A stretch of 64,000 bases of DNA from the NCBI GenBank assembly GCA_003008705.1, contig PDUO01000012.1, forward strand, positions 1,100,673 through 1,164,672, in the 5' to 3' direction. The position numbers were made by a program, and so were the translations under genes. Positions 10,913 through 23,600 of this stretch are shown here, piece after piece. How positions within the stretch are numbered: position 1 is the stretch's first letter; every line of letters starts with the position of its first letter. The notes under the pieces were generated by a model that was not told where the DNA came from, made no database searches, and saw only the letters and a list, made by a program, of their open reading frames with translations. This stretch comes from Pezicula radicicola. Taxonomy: Eukaryota > Ascomycota > Leotiomycetes > Helotiales > Dermateaceae.

Positions 10913-11183
10913 CTTTTACAATCTTTTATACTTATCATTAAGACATTATGCTATTTATATACTACTACTCAACTTGCAGTATTTTTACGTTTCCTGCTCT
11001 TTCATTTACAGAGCCCCATCTCATGAGTTAATGCTAGGGCATCCAAAGCCACCGACACTGTACTAACTTTAGAAGTACACACCCAATTGGGCTCATCCAA
11101 TATAAAGTACATCTCCACTAAGAGCAAGAAGAACTCCGTCCTATTCTCCAAACTCCATCGCTGATTGACCAACCTCGCTACGT

Positions 11184-13051
11184 TTACCATCCCTCGACAA
11201 TCCTCATCTTCAATACCAGCCCACCCTTAGGCTTCATCGTGATGCCGCCCTCAATCTCAATTTTTCTGTCTGGATCCTCAAGTCGCACCTCGAACCTCCC
11301 AATGACAGCCGCAAGTAAGCACGCAAACTCGGCCTTGGCAAAGGCTTGGCCAATACAACTCCTCGGTCCTACAAAGTAGCATGCATCAGTATGTACCTAA
11401 CTAAGTCTATTCGTAGAGACAAAATCATACTTGCCAAAGAGAAGAGTGTTTAAACTTACCATGAAGGAATGACAAGAGAGCATAATTTGAAATTGCACCG
11501 CCGTTATTGGCCTTTCCCGGCCCCATCCAGCGATCAGGATTAAACTCTAAGGCGTCTTCCCCCCACATCTCCTTGGACATATTGACAGCGTACGGACAAA
11601 GAATGATATCAGTGCCTTTCGGAACATACTGACCTCTGAGCGTGGTATCCTTAGCTGCTTGTCTCCTAGTCAATGCAACGGGACTCCACACTCTCAAAAC
11701 CTCGTTACAAACTGCGTGTAAGTATGGTAGCTTATCCAAAACCTCCGCTGACATCGGGGTTTCTTTATCGCTGATAGAAGGCAAGTTTGCTCTGATCTCG
11801 GTGCGGAGCCGAGTTTGCATTTCTGGGTACTGGCACAAGGATACTAACGCCCAGTTCATGGAGGACGCTGTAGTTTCATGACCGGCCGCAAGAAAGGTCA
11901 TCATTTGATCAACGAGATTCTCATCACTGAAACCGCCAGATTCCAAGGCAACACTCAAAATATCCACTTCCCTTTCTCCTCTCTTCCCCATCTCGCTCAT
12001 CACTCTCTTTTTCTCACCTATCAATTCTCTGCTCACCCGTCTAATCGTCTGAGCGGCCGCTCCAATATCTTCATTCCTTTTCACTGGAATCGACTTTAGA
12101 AGCCACGGGGGAAGAAAGAAGGTAAGAATTCCTAAGATCTTAGCTTGGCGCGATGGTGTGAAAAGTCTACGGTAGGTGACAGCTAGCTCAGCGTCGGGAT
12201 CGTGTAGCGCGTTGAAGTCGTAACCCATGCCTGCGATACCAATGATGTCCAGTGTTGCACGGTTGAGCCAGAATCCAAATGGCATGAGGACTGTATTGTC
12301 GCCATCACTAGCAATGCTCTGTTGCGCGGCTTTGGTGCGAATCTCTGATGAGACAAGCTCGACCATCTCGGCTGACTTTGACCAGAAAATTGGATACAGA
12401 TCTTTGATGTGTCTGTAGGCAAATGCCGGCATAAGGTGCTTGCGTTGTATCTAGTTCACCATAAACATCGTATTCCAAAGGCACCCACTAGATTTAGACT
12501 GAGAAGCATAAAACGCACCTTGTGTTCGTCGCCTTCAGCGATCAAGATTCCAAGTCCCAGAATCCTTCCCAGTCCTTCCTGGATCAAAGATGGTTTTATA
12601 AACTCATAACTCTTGGTCACGAGCACCTCTCCAAGAGCAGCTGGACTCGTGATGAGCAACCTCTCCTTGTTCAACAGGTTGTCATACTTAATGATTCCAT
12701 CATTTGGAATCTCATTAATCCAGCGTCGCATAGGCATTCCCGAGGGCTCCTTGAGAATATCCCAGAACTGGCCATTGATGAAAGAACCCCCCTAAACTCT
12801 TATTTAATGATGCTGTCTTTGGGAACTCGGTGATTTGGGCTTACTTTTGGACCTGGGAGGTGTCTGAGCGGACTGAAGAGCTTGGGATAGATGATGATGG
12901 ACCAGGCTGCAAGGGAAAGCCATGATGTGAGCACCAGAGGGATGAAGGTCCATGTAAATGAACTGCGAAGGGAGTACTGCGGTGCTTTATGGACCAGCAG
13001 CCAAGCGGACGTAGCTGAAAGGGCAATGGCCGACTGCCAACGAGGAGGCAT
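11184..13051 (-). CDS. Cytochrome P450 monooxygenase
   Basis: Four exons on the minus strand: 13051-12845, 12791-12519, 12450-11460 and 11368-11184, giving 551 residues. Introns are 53, 68 and 91 bp and all junctions keep frame. The N-terminus has hydrophobic membrane-anchor segments followed by the proline hinge LPGPKGG. The I-helix motif AGHETTASS lies near residue 350 (oxygen activation). The ExxR motif EVLR is near 411-414, FNPDRW follows, and the heme loop FLHGPRSCIG places the ligand Cys at about 495. The last intron splits the Gly codon of this loop. It is an ER-anchored class II P450 needing CPR. Substrate is unknown; the I-helix and heme-loop style resembles CYP3/CYP4-related fungal families. 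I chose the ATG at 13051 (MPPRWQ); the same frame is open upstream to an ATG in phase near 13255. Confidence 0.92.
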
Positions 13052-14608
13052 GACTTCGGCTGGTCTTTCCCCTCGATTGTCTTGTCTTTTGGCGGTGCTT
13101 TGACTTTGCAACTTGGGTTTGACAGAGCTGAGGCCGAGGCTGAAGTGCGAACTTTGAGGTTGATGTGACTGAGGGAATTGCCGCAGAGTTCTTGTAATAT
13201 TGGCAATACTGTAGCTGAGTTGACAGCCAGCCCTCAGAAAGGTCGTGAACAACACATGAACTGGGTTGTGCTGGTGAAGCTGTCAATGACGCCGGTGGGT
13301 TTCAACTGGAAGCGCTGCCTAGAGCTGCTAGTCTGAATCGTCTCTTCTCTGAAGGACTCGATGCTTAGAATTATGATTGAAGGATAAAATAAATATACTA
13401 ATGTGCAAGGCAAGGCCAAGGCGTGTTTGTTTATAGGCGAGTTGTAGTAAGGTTGTCGTGATAATAGAAGGATATGGAGGTTGGTTGTTAGTGAAGCATG
13501 GAACAAGCAGTGATACTGCACAGGGAACGGGGCAACATGGCTTCCTCAACCGGGAATTTCTGATTCCGAAACTGCGGGAGGGAGGCGCGAAGGAGGCGCG
13601 AAGGAGGCGCGAAAGGTCAGCGAGGCCAGGCATCAGCAGTGTGGCTGACCACACCCATCTGGCTGACTGTGGCTGGTGCATTTCTGCTTTCAGCCTACCT
13701 ACGATGCATACTTGAAGAGCCATTGCCCGACCAGACCACAACGTGACAACATTGATAGCAAGAAGTTGACTGTTGGCGTCTCTTGCAACTTTGAGATTGA
13801 AGTTAATGCTCGGAAGTTTAACCAATAGCTCTAGCCAATGGTTTGCCCCACAAACCAACTAGCTACCTAGTCTAGCCTGGGCTTGGGGACTCGATCTGCG
13901 ATGACGACTGGGTTCTTTTTGGATAACAAGTTGAGTTGAAACGAAATTCGCGACCAATAGCAATGATTCCCAGGAAGGGCTTAAGAGCCGCAAAGGAAGA
14001 GATACGTTTCTATCTGTATCTTCAACCACCTTACACTTGAAAATGTATAGTATGCTAGGTGATGAGAAGGAACCCACCTCAGAGAAATAATTGATGGGAA
14101 GATACCTAGGTACAAGCCAAACGACAAGGTTCGACTGAAAGCGAACTCCGGTGGTGAACCATGTGGAGCAAGGCTGAAGTCTAACGCGATGGGAGAGAAT
14201 TAGCGTATTGTAGCCTTGCTTAGTCAGCGCTCAGGGTTCCCTCTTTCCCCCAGTGTCGCGTTGAGATCCAAAAGTTCAAGCTCAAGTGCACGACTGGGCC
14301 TGCCTTGTCTTTGACTTACACCTCACCACAACTTCGACAGCCTTGTCGCAATTCCTTTCCTTGTAGTCATTTAATCATTTCCGGAGGAGTCAGGACGGTC
14401 TTCGATACCCACTAATTTTTGTGTGCTGCTGAGTTTGTCCACCTAGGTCCATCTATCGACATATGTGAAGTCTTGAAGGCCTTATCCCCACCACTACTAC
14501 TCCATCTCCATCCGCGCAACTCCCACCCATATAATCGACACCCCCAGCGTCACATAATTGCATGAGGTCGGATTTGCGAAGGCTTGTGCCATTGCGAATG
14601 TCGTTGCC
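13052..14608. promoter_or_regulatory. Divergent promoter region between P450 and TRA1
   Basis: Shared upstream region of two divergent genes. It contains the 11 bp GC-rich triplicate at 13581-13613, CCAAT/ATTGG-type motifs around 13820-13960, and pyrimidine-rich leader sequence before TRA1. Long open frames here on the minus strand (13234-13858) have no motifs and are likely chance. Confidence 0.45.
13581..13613. repeat. 3 x 11 bp perfect tandem repeat (GGAGGCGCGAA)
   Basis: Three head-to-tail perfect copies of an 11 bp unit between the P450 and TRA1 starts. An 11 bp period is near one helical turn, so the copies present the same DNA face. It could be a regulatory site array or simple slippage. 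Confidence 0.85.
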
Positions 14609-17600
14609 ATGGCTACAAATACCATCGACATAGTCTTTCAGAGACTGGGTTCGCCCGATACAGGTGCGCGACTACATGCCTTGCGCTGGCTCCATGGGAG
14701 CCTGCTATTTTGCGCAAGCTGCCATTTGGGGCTTGTTCTCGGGGCCGTAAATAGATACTAATGATCTTGTCTTCTAGATATCAAGCTCAGGGTAGAAGCT
14801 GCGACACAGCTTCGCGACAGCCTTGATCATTACACTTCCAACCACATATACCCGCCGTTTTTGAAGAAACTCATACCCATCTTCGTGAACATCTTGAATG
14901 GGCCGCCTATATTCGTCAGCACGTCGCCTGAACAGGTATGCAAAGACTGAAAACCATATAACGGGATAGTGGCTGATATTCGTGATAGAAACTCCGGAAT
15001 TGCATGCTTGAAATTCTGCACCGCTTGCCTACGAACCCGCCCGAACCCTTTGAACCATATGCGGAAGAAGTTGTAGATTTGTTGATCCGCCTAGTGAGGG
15101 TGGATAACGAGGAAAATGCGTCGCTATGTGTTAAGACGATCATGGATATTATGCGACATCAGACCAAAGTCCTGGCAGATAAGGTTCAGCCGTTCTTGGG
15201 CCTCATCCAGGAGCTGTTTGATCAGATGGCCGGTGTTGTGAGAGACCAGCTCGATAACCCAGCACCAGGTTCCCAAGCGACTGCAGTTCCTTCGACACCT
15301 GGCGGCACATCACAGAACTTCCAGAATTCGCCGCGACCTGGCTCCCCTGTTGCTTCTGTGTCTGATCTCGGTGCAGACCCCCAGCAGCAGACACGGCCAC
15401 TGCTGAAAGGAATGCAGTCTTTCAAAGTTCTTGCCGAGTGCCCTATCATCGTGGTTTCGATATTCCAAGTCTACCGGAATACAGTTGCAGCGAACGTGAA
15501 GCTGTTTGTCCCTCTGATCAAGAGCGTCCTTTTGCTTCAGGCGCAACCCCAAGAACAAGCCCACAAGGAAGCCGAAGCGAAGGGAACCATCTTTACGGGA
15601 GTGAGTCCGAACATACGGAATCGCGCTGCCTTCGGCGAGTTTATCACAGCTCAGGTGAAAACCATGAGTTTCCTCGCATACCTCTTGCGCGTATATGCTC
15701 AGCAACTTACTGATTTCCTTCCCACTTTACCAGCCATTGTTGTGCGGTTACTGCAGGATTGTCCTCGTGAGAAGTCCGGAGCCAGGAAGGAGCTGTTGGT
15801 TGCCATTCGGCATATCATTAATTTCAATTTTAGGAAGATATTCTTGACTAAAATTGACGAGCTCTTAGATGAAAGAACCTTAATTGGTGACGGACTGACA
15901 GTGTATGACACTATGCGACCGCTGGCGTATAGTATGCTCGCTGATTTGATCCATCATGTCCGAGACGCTTTGGAGCCGGCGCAGATTCGCAAAACCGTGG
16001 AAGTTTACACCAAGAACCTGCAGGACAGCTTTCCAGGTACCAGCTTTCAGACAATGAGTGCCAAATTACTCCTGAATATGGCTGAGTGTATCGCCAAAAT
16101 GCCCAACAAAGCTGATGCTCGCCATTATCTTATTATGATCTTGAATGCGATTGGAGATAAGTTTGCTGCAATGAATCGGCAATATCCCAATGCAGTCAAA
16201 ATGTCGAAACTATACGCCCAACAGACCATTGATGCTTCCCCGGACAATTATCTAGCTGACAAAGAGAACCCCCCGGACTGGGACGAGGTGGATATATTCA
16301 CAGCTATGCCAATTAAGACATCGAATCCACGGGATCGCGGCGCCGACCCCGTAGCAGACAATAAGTTCTTGTTTAAGAACCTGATGAATGGCTTGAAGAA
16401 TACCTTCTACCAGTTGAAGACATGCAACGTGGGAACCCCAATCGATCAGTCCAATGCTCCTCCACACTGGCAGGAGGTGTCTTATGGATTTTCGGCCGAG
16501 GAAGTGCAAGTCATTATCAAGCTTTTCCAAGAAGGAGCTTATGTATTCCGTTACTATGAAATTGAGAAACCTGCGACCGAATCTCAGTATTCTTCTCCTG
16601 TCGAATTCATGGCGAATCACTATATGATTTCTAGTAGCAAGGAGGAAAAGGATCTGTTGGAAACCTTCGCGACGGTCTTTCACTGCATTGACCCGGCTAC
16701 ATTTCACGAAGTGTTTCACGAAGAAATCCCTCATCTTTTCGACATGATCCACGAGCATACCGCCCTCCTTCACGTTCCGCAATTCTTCCTTGCTAGTGAG
16801 GCTACATCACCAAGTTTTGCCGGCATGCTCTTGCAATTCCTTATGGACAGGATTGACCAAGTTGGAACAGCGGATGTTAAAAAGTCTTCCATCCTACTCC
16901 GCCTGTTCAAGCTGGCATTTATGGCTGTAACACTATTCTCGAGCCAGAATGAGCAAGTCCTGCTTCCCCATGTCCTCGACATTGTCACAAAATCCATTGA
17001 GCTCTCAACTACAGCGGAAGAACCAATGAACTACTTCCTCCTCTTGCGATCGCTCTTCCGGAGTATTGGCGGTGGCAAGTTTGAGCACTTGTACAAGCAG
17101 ATCCTTCCTTTGCTCGAGATGCTGCTGGAGGTACTCAACAATTTGCTCATGGCTGCCAGGGACCCAATGCATCGCGACTTGTATGTTGAGCTTTGCCTGA
17201 CCGTGCCGGCACGACTGAGCAATCTCCTCCCGCATCTTAGTTATCTGATGCGACCACTCGTCGTTGCTCTTCGGGCGGGCTCAGAAATGGTTGGACAAGG
17301 ACTGCGAACGCTTGAGTTGTGTGTCGACAACCTTACTGCCGATTATCTTGACCCAATCATGGCTCCCGTTATTAACGAGTTAATGACTGCACTGTTCGAG
17401 CATCTTCGGCCAAGTCCATATAGCCACTTCCATGCTCATACTACTATGCGCATTCTAGGAAAATTGGGGGGCCGCAACAGGAAATTTATGACAAGCGCGC
17501 CAACGCTCAAATTTCAGCAATTTTCAGATGACGTTACAAGTTTCGATCTTAAATTGATTGGTTCACGGAAGGAAAGGCCTTTCCCTGCTGAGATGGGTAT

Positions 17601-20600
17601 TAATCTCGCAATCTCGAAACTGACCGAATTGCCCAAAACAGCTGCGACAAAAAAGGCGAAGTCGGACGGGTACTACAAAAAGCAAGCGTTGCACATGATT
17701 AAATCGCAGTTGAAGCTGCGTCTCGGCCTCGACAACCTTCCAGAAGATTTTGGTCGCTTGGTCCGGTTACAAGCTCAGGACCTGCTCAATGGGAAGTCTG
17801 ACGCCGACCTCTCCGTCCTCGAGACATCCGACCGGAAACGCTCCGTTGCCAAAAAGGAAGAGCAGGACGTTTTGCTGAAGGAACTTATCAAGGCCTGCAT
17901 CTTCGCCGCTTCTCTGCAAGAATTTTCTGCGGAAGCTACCGCAATGTTGACAAATGTCTGCAGACACTTCACCATCCTCGAGGTAGGCAGGTCATTAGCC
18001 GATATGAGACACACAACGTTGCCATTTGATGTAACGTCTGGCGAAGGACCGCTATGCATTGACAGCCGTGTTCTGGCTAATGCAATTGTCGAGTCCCTCT
18101 CCTCCGACGTACCGTCCGTTCGTGACGCAGCAGAGCTTACTCTTCGAGAGGTTTATGAATCCGCCGCAATCGTCTTTGGATCAGAGGCAAATGTCGCTCG
18201 ACTCTCGTTCTTTTCGCATCTGAGTGCTGTCTTTTGTCACAGTTGTCACGAGGAGGAATGGTTTACCAAAGCTGGAGGAAGCCTAGGTATCCACCTTTTG
18301 ATCACAAAGCTTAATCTGGGTGATGCTTGGGTGAATGCCAGGCAATTGGAATTCGCCAGAGCCTTACTATATGTGGTTAAAGATATGCCTCCTGATTTGC
18401 CAGCCAAGACTCGCAGAGGTGCCCAGACTACACTCGAGCTGCTCTTGGGGAGATGTACTAAAGGTGCATCCAAAGATGACCTGAAGCCACCTCCAGAAGC
18501 CCAACCTGGTCAACCTCATGCTCGGCCCACTAAACTTTACTCCTTGTGCAGAATGTTCAACACGGAAATCAGCCACATGAATAAACATGTTCGTGAGGTG
18601 GCCAGAAAAGCATTGGAAATCATTGCTAAGGCAGTGGGCGTCGAAGTTTTCGAACTTCTAGACCTTACGGATACAAAAAAGCACGTGTTGAATCCTATAT
18701 ACGGCAAGCCACTCAGAGCCTTGCCTTTTGCCACTCAGATTGGCTTCATCGATGCCGTCACCTACTACATGAATCTCAAGGCCGATTTTGTTCCGTTTGA
18801 CGACTCGCTCAACCGAATGCTGATGGAATCTATGGCTTTGGCCGATGCACCAGATGAATCTCTTGCAGGAAAGCCGCAAGAATATCGAACACACCAGTCC
18901 ATTGTTAATCTACGCGTGGCCTGCATCAAGATGCTTACAACAGCTATGGGCTTTGAGGAGTTCCTCAAGGGCCCAAACAACACAACGCGGACCAAGATCG
19001 TGGGAATTTTCTTCAAACAATTATACTCGGAGTCAAAGCAGACCATTGAAGCAGCCAATGACGCCCTGAAGATTGTCCTCTTATCAACAACAAAGCTTCC
19101 CAAAGATCTTCTTCAAAATGGCCTACGGCCGGTCTTGGTACGTACTATATTTTATTTTGCAATGTGATTCAGCTTTTTTCCCGGACTCTCCTTTATTCCC
19201 TCAAATAGTAGCTGACCCTAAATCTTTTACGTGTAGGCCAATCTGCAAGATCCAAGACGATTGAGCACGCATGGTCTCGATGGCCTTGCAAGACTGCTGC
19301 AGCTGCTGACCACCTATTTTAAGGTGGAAATTGGTGCTCGCTTGCTTGACCACATCAAGACGCTTGCAGAGCCAAACACTCTGCAGCGCATCTCGTTCAC
19401 TCTCATTGAGCAAAACGACCAAATGAAAATAATTGCTGCTGTGTTTCACATCTTCCATCTCTTGCCGCCGGCCGCAGTCTCTTTCAAAGAAAGGCTCATC
19501 GAAACTGTATTGGACCTCGAAGAGAAGCTCCGTAGAACCCGATACAGCCCATTTCGAGAGCCACTGTACAAGTATCTGAACAGGTATCCCGAGCCAGTAT
19601 GGCTGCTGCTAATCGGCAAGATTGAGGATCAGAAATATGGGCGCTTCCTCGCTCAAGCTCTTGAGCATCCAGATAGTGGACCACTTCGGAAGGTCGTCTC
19701 GACCAATGTTGAGTCGTTGATCAAGAACTGTGGAGATATGGGTGCACCCGATCGAGAAAATCGGTATACGGCGGTCATAAATGCGATTAACATCATGCAT
19801 TCAGTGTGCAAAGGCATTGATGGTGAAGAAGGTTCGGAGAACTTGACTTGGATGGACAAAAAAGATCATCTTACCTGGTTCAAGATGGTGGGCAAGAACT
19901 TAGAGCAACACCTCCGAAATAACTCACTGCCTCCAAATCTCCGTCTGGCTGCAGAGCAAGCTGGCGAGCAGCTGATGGTTATTCTCACGAAGTTCCTTGA
20001 ACATCATCCCAAGGATTTGGATTCACTTTTCGGCCTCGTCGATTCTGTTACAGCTGAGGATTTCAAAGCTAGCCAACCACTTTTCGCGTACATATACAAG
20101 CATATTGTATGCAATCCCTCGGTCGAATATTGGAAGACTGTGATCATGCGATGTTTTGAGGTATACTCGGGAAAGAGTGCTTCTCAGAAGACAAAAACAT
20201 TCTTGTTGCACAACTTTGTCAATCCCATTATGGCCATGGATGTTATGCGAACGTCTCGACAGTTGACTCCATCAAAAAGCTCTCGGCTTATAGACAAAGC
20301 AGTGATCGAGTCAATACACACCAAGATCTGGAAGGTCAGCCCTGGTGATTCGGATGATCTGACGCAGCCTGGAATTGACCATACCCGTATGGAAGTACTT
20401 CAATTGACCGCAATGCTCGTCAAATATCATCATTCAATCCTACAGGACGCTCGGAAGGACATCATCAAATTCGGTTGGACTTACATCAGACTTGACGATA
20501 TCATCAATAAGCACGCAGCGTACGTGGTCATCGGATACTTCATTGCACATTACGAAACCCCAGCAAAGATTGTTCAGCAGGTCTACTTCTCTCTCTTGAA

Positions 20601-23600
20601 AACAAATCAGAATGAGGGCCGAGCTTTGGTAACTCAGGCATTAGAGTTGATTGCCCCAGTCTTGCCTAAACGCTGTAATGCTTTGCCAGGCGATCGTAAC
20701 CCAGTCTGGGCGCAGGCACCTCGCCGCATCCTGGCTGAAGAGGGCCAAAACGTTGCGCAGATGACTAGCATCTTCAACTTCCTTGTCAAGCATGCAGATT
20801 TGTTCTACGACTCTAGAGATAAATTTGCTATACTTATCATAAGCTCACTCAGAAAGATTGCTCAACCTCCAAACCCCTCCAACGAAAGCAAGAAGCTGGT
20901 CCTCCACCTGATGACGCTGATTTGGCAATGGGAGCAGAAACGTGTCGAGGGCAAGAATGCTTCCCCCACTACGCGAGCTTTCTCAGAGTCACCCAATGCC
21001 AAGAAGCGAAAGCTCGACAGCCTGAATGAGGGCTCTACAGCATCCCCGTCTCCATCGAGGGCATCGATCGACAAGCCGGAATATCTCATACCTATTGTAG
21101 CTCGAACGAAAATGATAAAGTATCTGGTCGAGTTCATTGCCTCCCTCACAGAGCGTTTCCCACTGCCGTCGGCCAAGAACAGAGATCCTGCCACATTGGG
21201 TGTACCCAGCCTACCCATTGCATCAGTAGAGATTTGTAAAAAAGCCATGTCGCTTCTCTACAACCTGCTTCAACCTCAATATTGGGGTGATCTAGACATT
21301 GATCTCCTCCCAAATGTCACAGAGACGGTTCTAGCTAGCGACAAGACTGTCAATGCTCTCGCTAGCGAGCACTCAGACAAGGAAAAACCCGACGAAAAGT
21401 TCATCACCAACATGATCAACACTCTCCAAATTGTAAGGATCATCGTTAACATGAAATCAGACGACTGGATTCTCAAAAATATGTCCACTCTGCAGCATAT
21501 TTTAGAGAAGTCTCTAAAGTCAGAAAATCCTGAGCTTCACGACTGTTTGCATCTTACAGATGAAACATTTGATGATGGTAGAAAACTCAAACCTCTGCTG
21601 AGACGCATTCTTGATGCAGTGCCAGAAGATGTTCCCATGGAAGACGCAGATGCCGAAGGGGAAACTGAGGCATCTACCTCCGAGATCATAACCTTTCTGT
21701 CAGGAATCGCGACCGAGACACTCTCGTCGGGCAATTACATTTCTGGAATCAACATACTATGGACCTTGGCTCAACGAAAACCTTCCGAGATGGATCAGCA
21801 CATCCCGCAACTCATGAAGGCTCTCCAACAGAAACTTGCCCGTGAGCATGTTAGTCATTATAACGTGGTCATAGGTCAAGCCGCAATGATTCCTACCCGA
21901 CCAGGCGAAGCCGGGCCTGCAGCTGAAATGAGTCCGTACGATCTGGAAATCCAAACCAATCTGATGTTAAGGGCCATAGACATCATCTCTATGCGTATGG
22001 ATGTCCTTGGGGATAACAGACGCCCTTTCTTGAGCGTTCTTGCAACCTTGGTCGAAAAGTCTCTAAGTAACCCATTATGTCTCAAGATTCTTGAAATGGT
22101 AGAGACTTGGGTCTTTAAGTCAGAGGGGTCTTGGCCGACACTCAAGGAGAAGACAGCTGTTCTCCACAAGATGTGCACATTCGAGAGTAGGCCTGATCAA
22201 ACACTTCTCATGAAATTCTTGGAGCTAGTTATCCGGATTTATGAGGACCCCAAGATCACACGCACAGAGCTCACTGTTCGCATGGAACATGCTTTCTTGA
22301 TTGGTTGCCGTGCCCAAGATGTGGATATGCGAAATCGATTCATGACTATCTTCGACAAGAGTCAGTCCAAGACGGCCAGCGCAAGATTAAGTTACGTGGT
22401 GACTGCTCAGAATTGGGATACTTTAGCAGAATCCTACTGGCTAGCGCAAGCTTCTGAACTCCTTCTCGGTGCTGTCGATATGAACTGTCCCGTGCAGCTT
22501 CATCAAGACGACTTCAGAACGATGCCAGCGTCCATGTTATTCGGGACCTACTCAAGGGATCCCCGTAGTCCTACCCTACCAGTTGACAGCAGATTCGATA
22601 ACCTAATTTCCTCTCACAAGCGGTTCGTCGCCGAGCTTGGTGATGTTAAAGTCCATGATATCATCCAACCTCTCAGTCAGCTGCAGCATCTTGATTCAGG
22701 TTTGGCCCATGAGCTGTGGGTTGCGCTTTTCCCCTCATACTGGTCAGCCACAGCCAGAGATGAACGGACTGATCTCGAGAAAGGAATGGTTTCTCTAATC
22801 ACCAAGGACTACCACTCACGACAGATTGATAAGCGCCCTAACGTCGTCCAGTCCCTTCTCGAAGGTGCGGCAAAGGCTTGGCCCGGCTGCAGGATACCAC
22901 CGCACGTGCTCAAGTTTGAGGCAAAGACTTACGATGCTTGGTACACGGCCCTGGTTCAGCTTGAGAAGGCGGCCATCTCGCCCGAGATTGACAGCGCTAA
23001 GGTCCGAGAAAGCAACCTCGATGCCTTGGTCGAGCTGTATGCCGGACTGCAAGAGGATGATCTTTACTATGGAACCTGGCGGAGACGATGCCAATTTGTT
23101 GAAACCAATGCTGCTCTCTCTTACGAGCAGAATGGCATGTGGGATAAAGCTCAGCACATGTACGAACAGGCCCAGATCAAAGCACGGACCGGTGCCCTTC
23201 CTTTCTCTCAAGGCGAGTACATGCTTTGGGAAGATCACTGGATCCAATGCGCACAAAAGCTGCAGCAATGGGAAATCCTACAAGAGTTTGCAAAGCACGA
23301 GAATTTCCAAGATCTGCTTTTGGAATGTGCGTGGAAATCTCCTGACATGTGGCAAAACGCAGAACATCGTGATGTCCTGGACGGCATCATCAAAGGCGTT
23401 ATGGATGCACCTACTCCGAAACGTGCCTTCTTCCAAGCTTTTACATCGTTACTTAAACTCCACAACAAAACAGAGACACAACAGGAGTTTGGAAAGGTCC
23501 AAGACGAAGCAATTCAACTCTCCATTCGGAAATGGCACCAACTCCCGAGACGCATTACAAATGCTCATGTTCCCCTCCTCCAGATGTTCCAACAACTTGT

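Larger units (their letters stand above)
9441..11183. other. AT-rich, RIP-like intergenic region
   Basis: Contains no convincing gene and is strongly AT-rich in 9.8-11.0 kb. The main structure is the pair of diverged direct repeats annotated separately. Short open frames at 10,069-10,424 lack motifs and codon-like structure. Confidence 0.55.

Noticed and set aside
15203..15705. Minus-strand and alternate-frame open frames inside tra1
   Set aside because: They are shadows of the long tra1 frame and have no independent motif.
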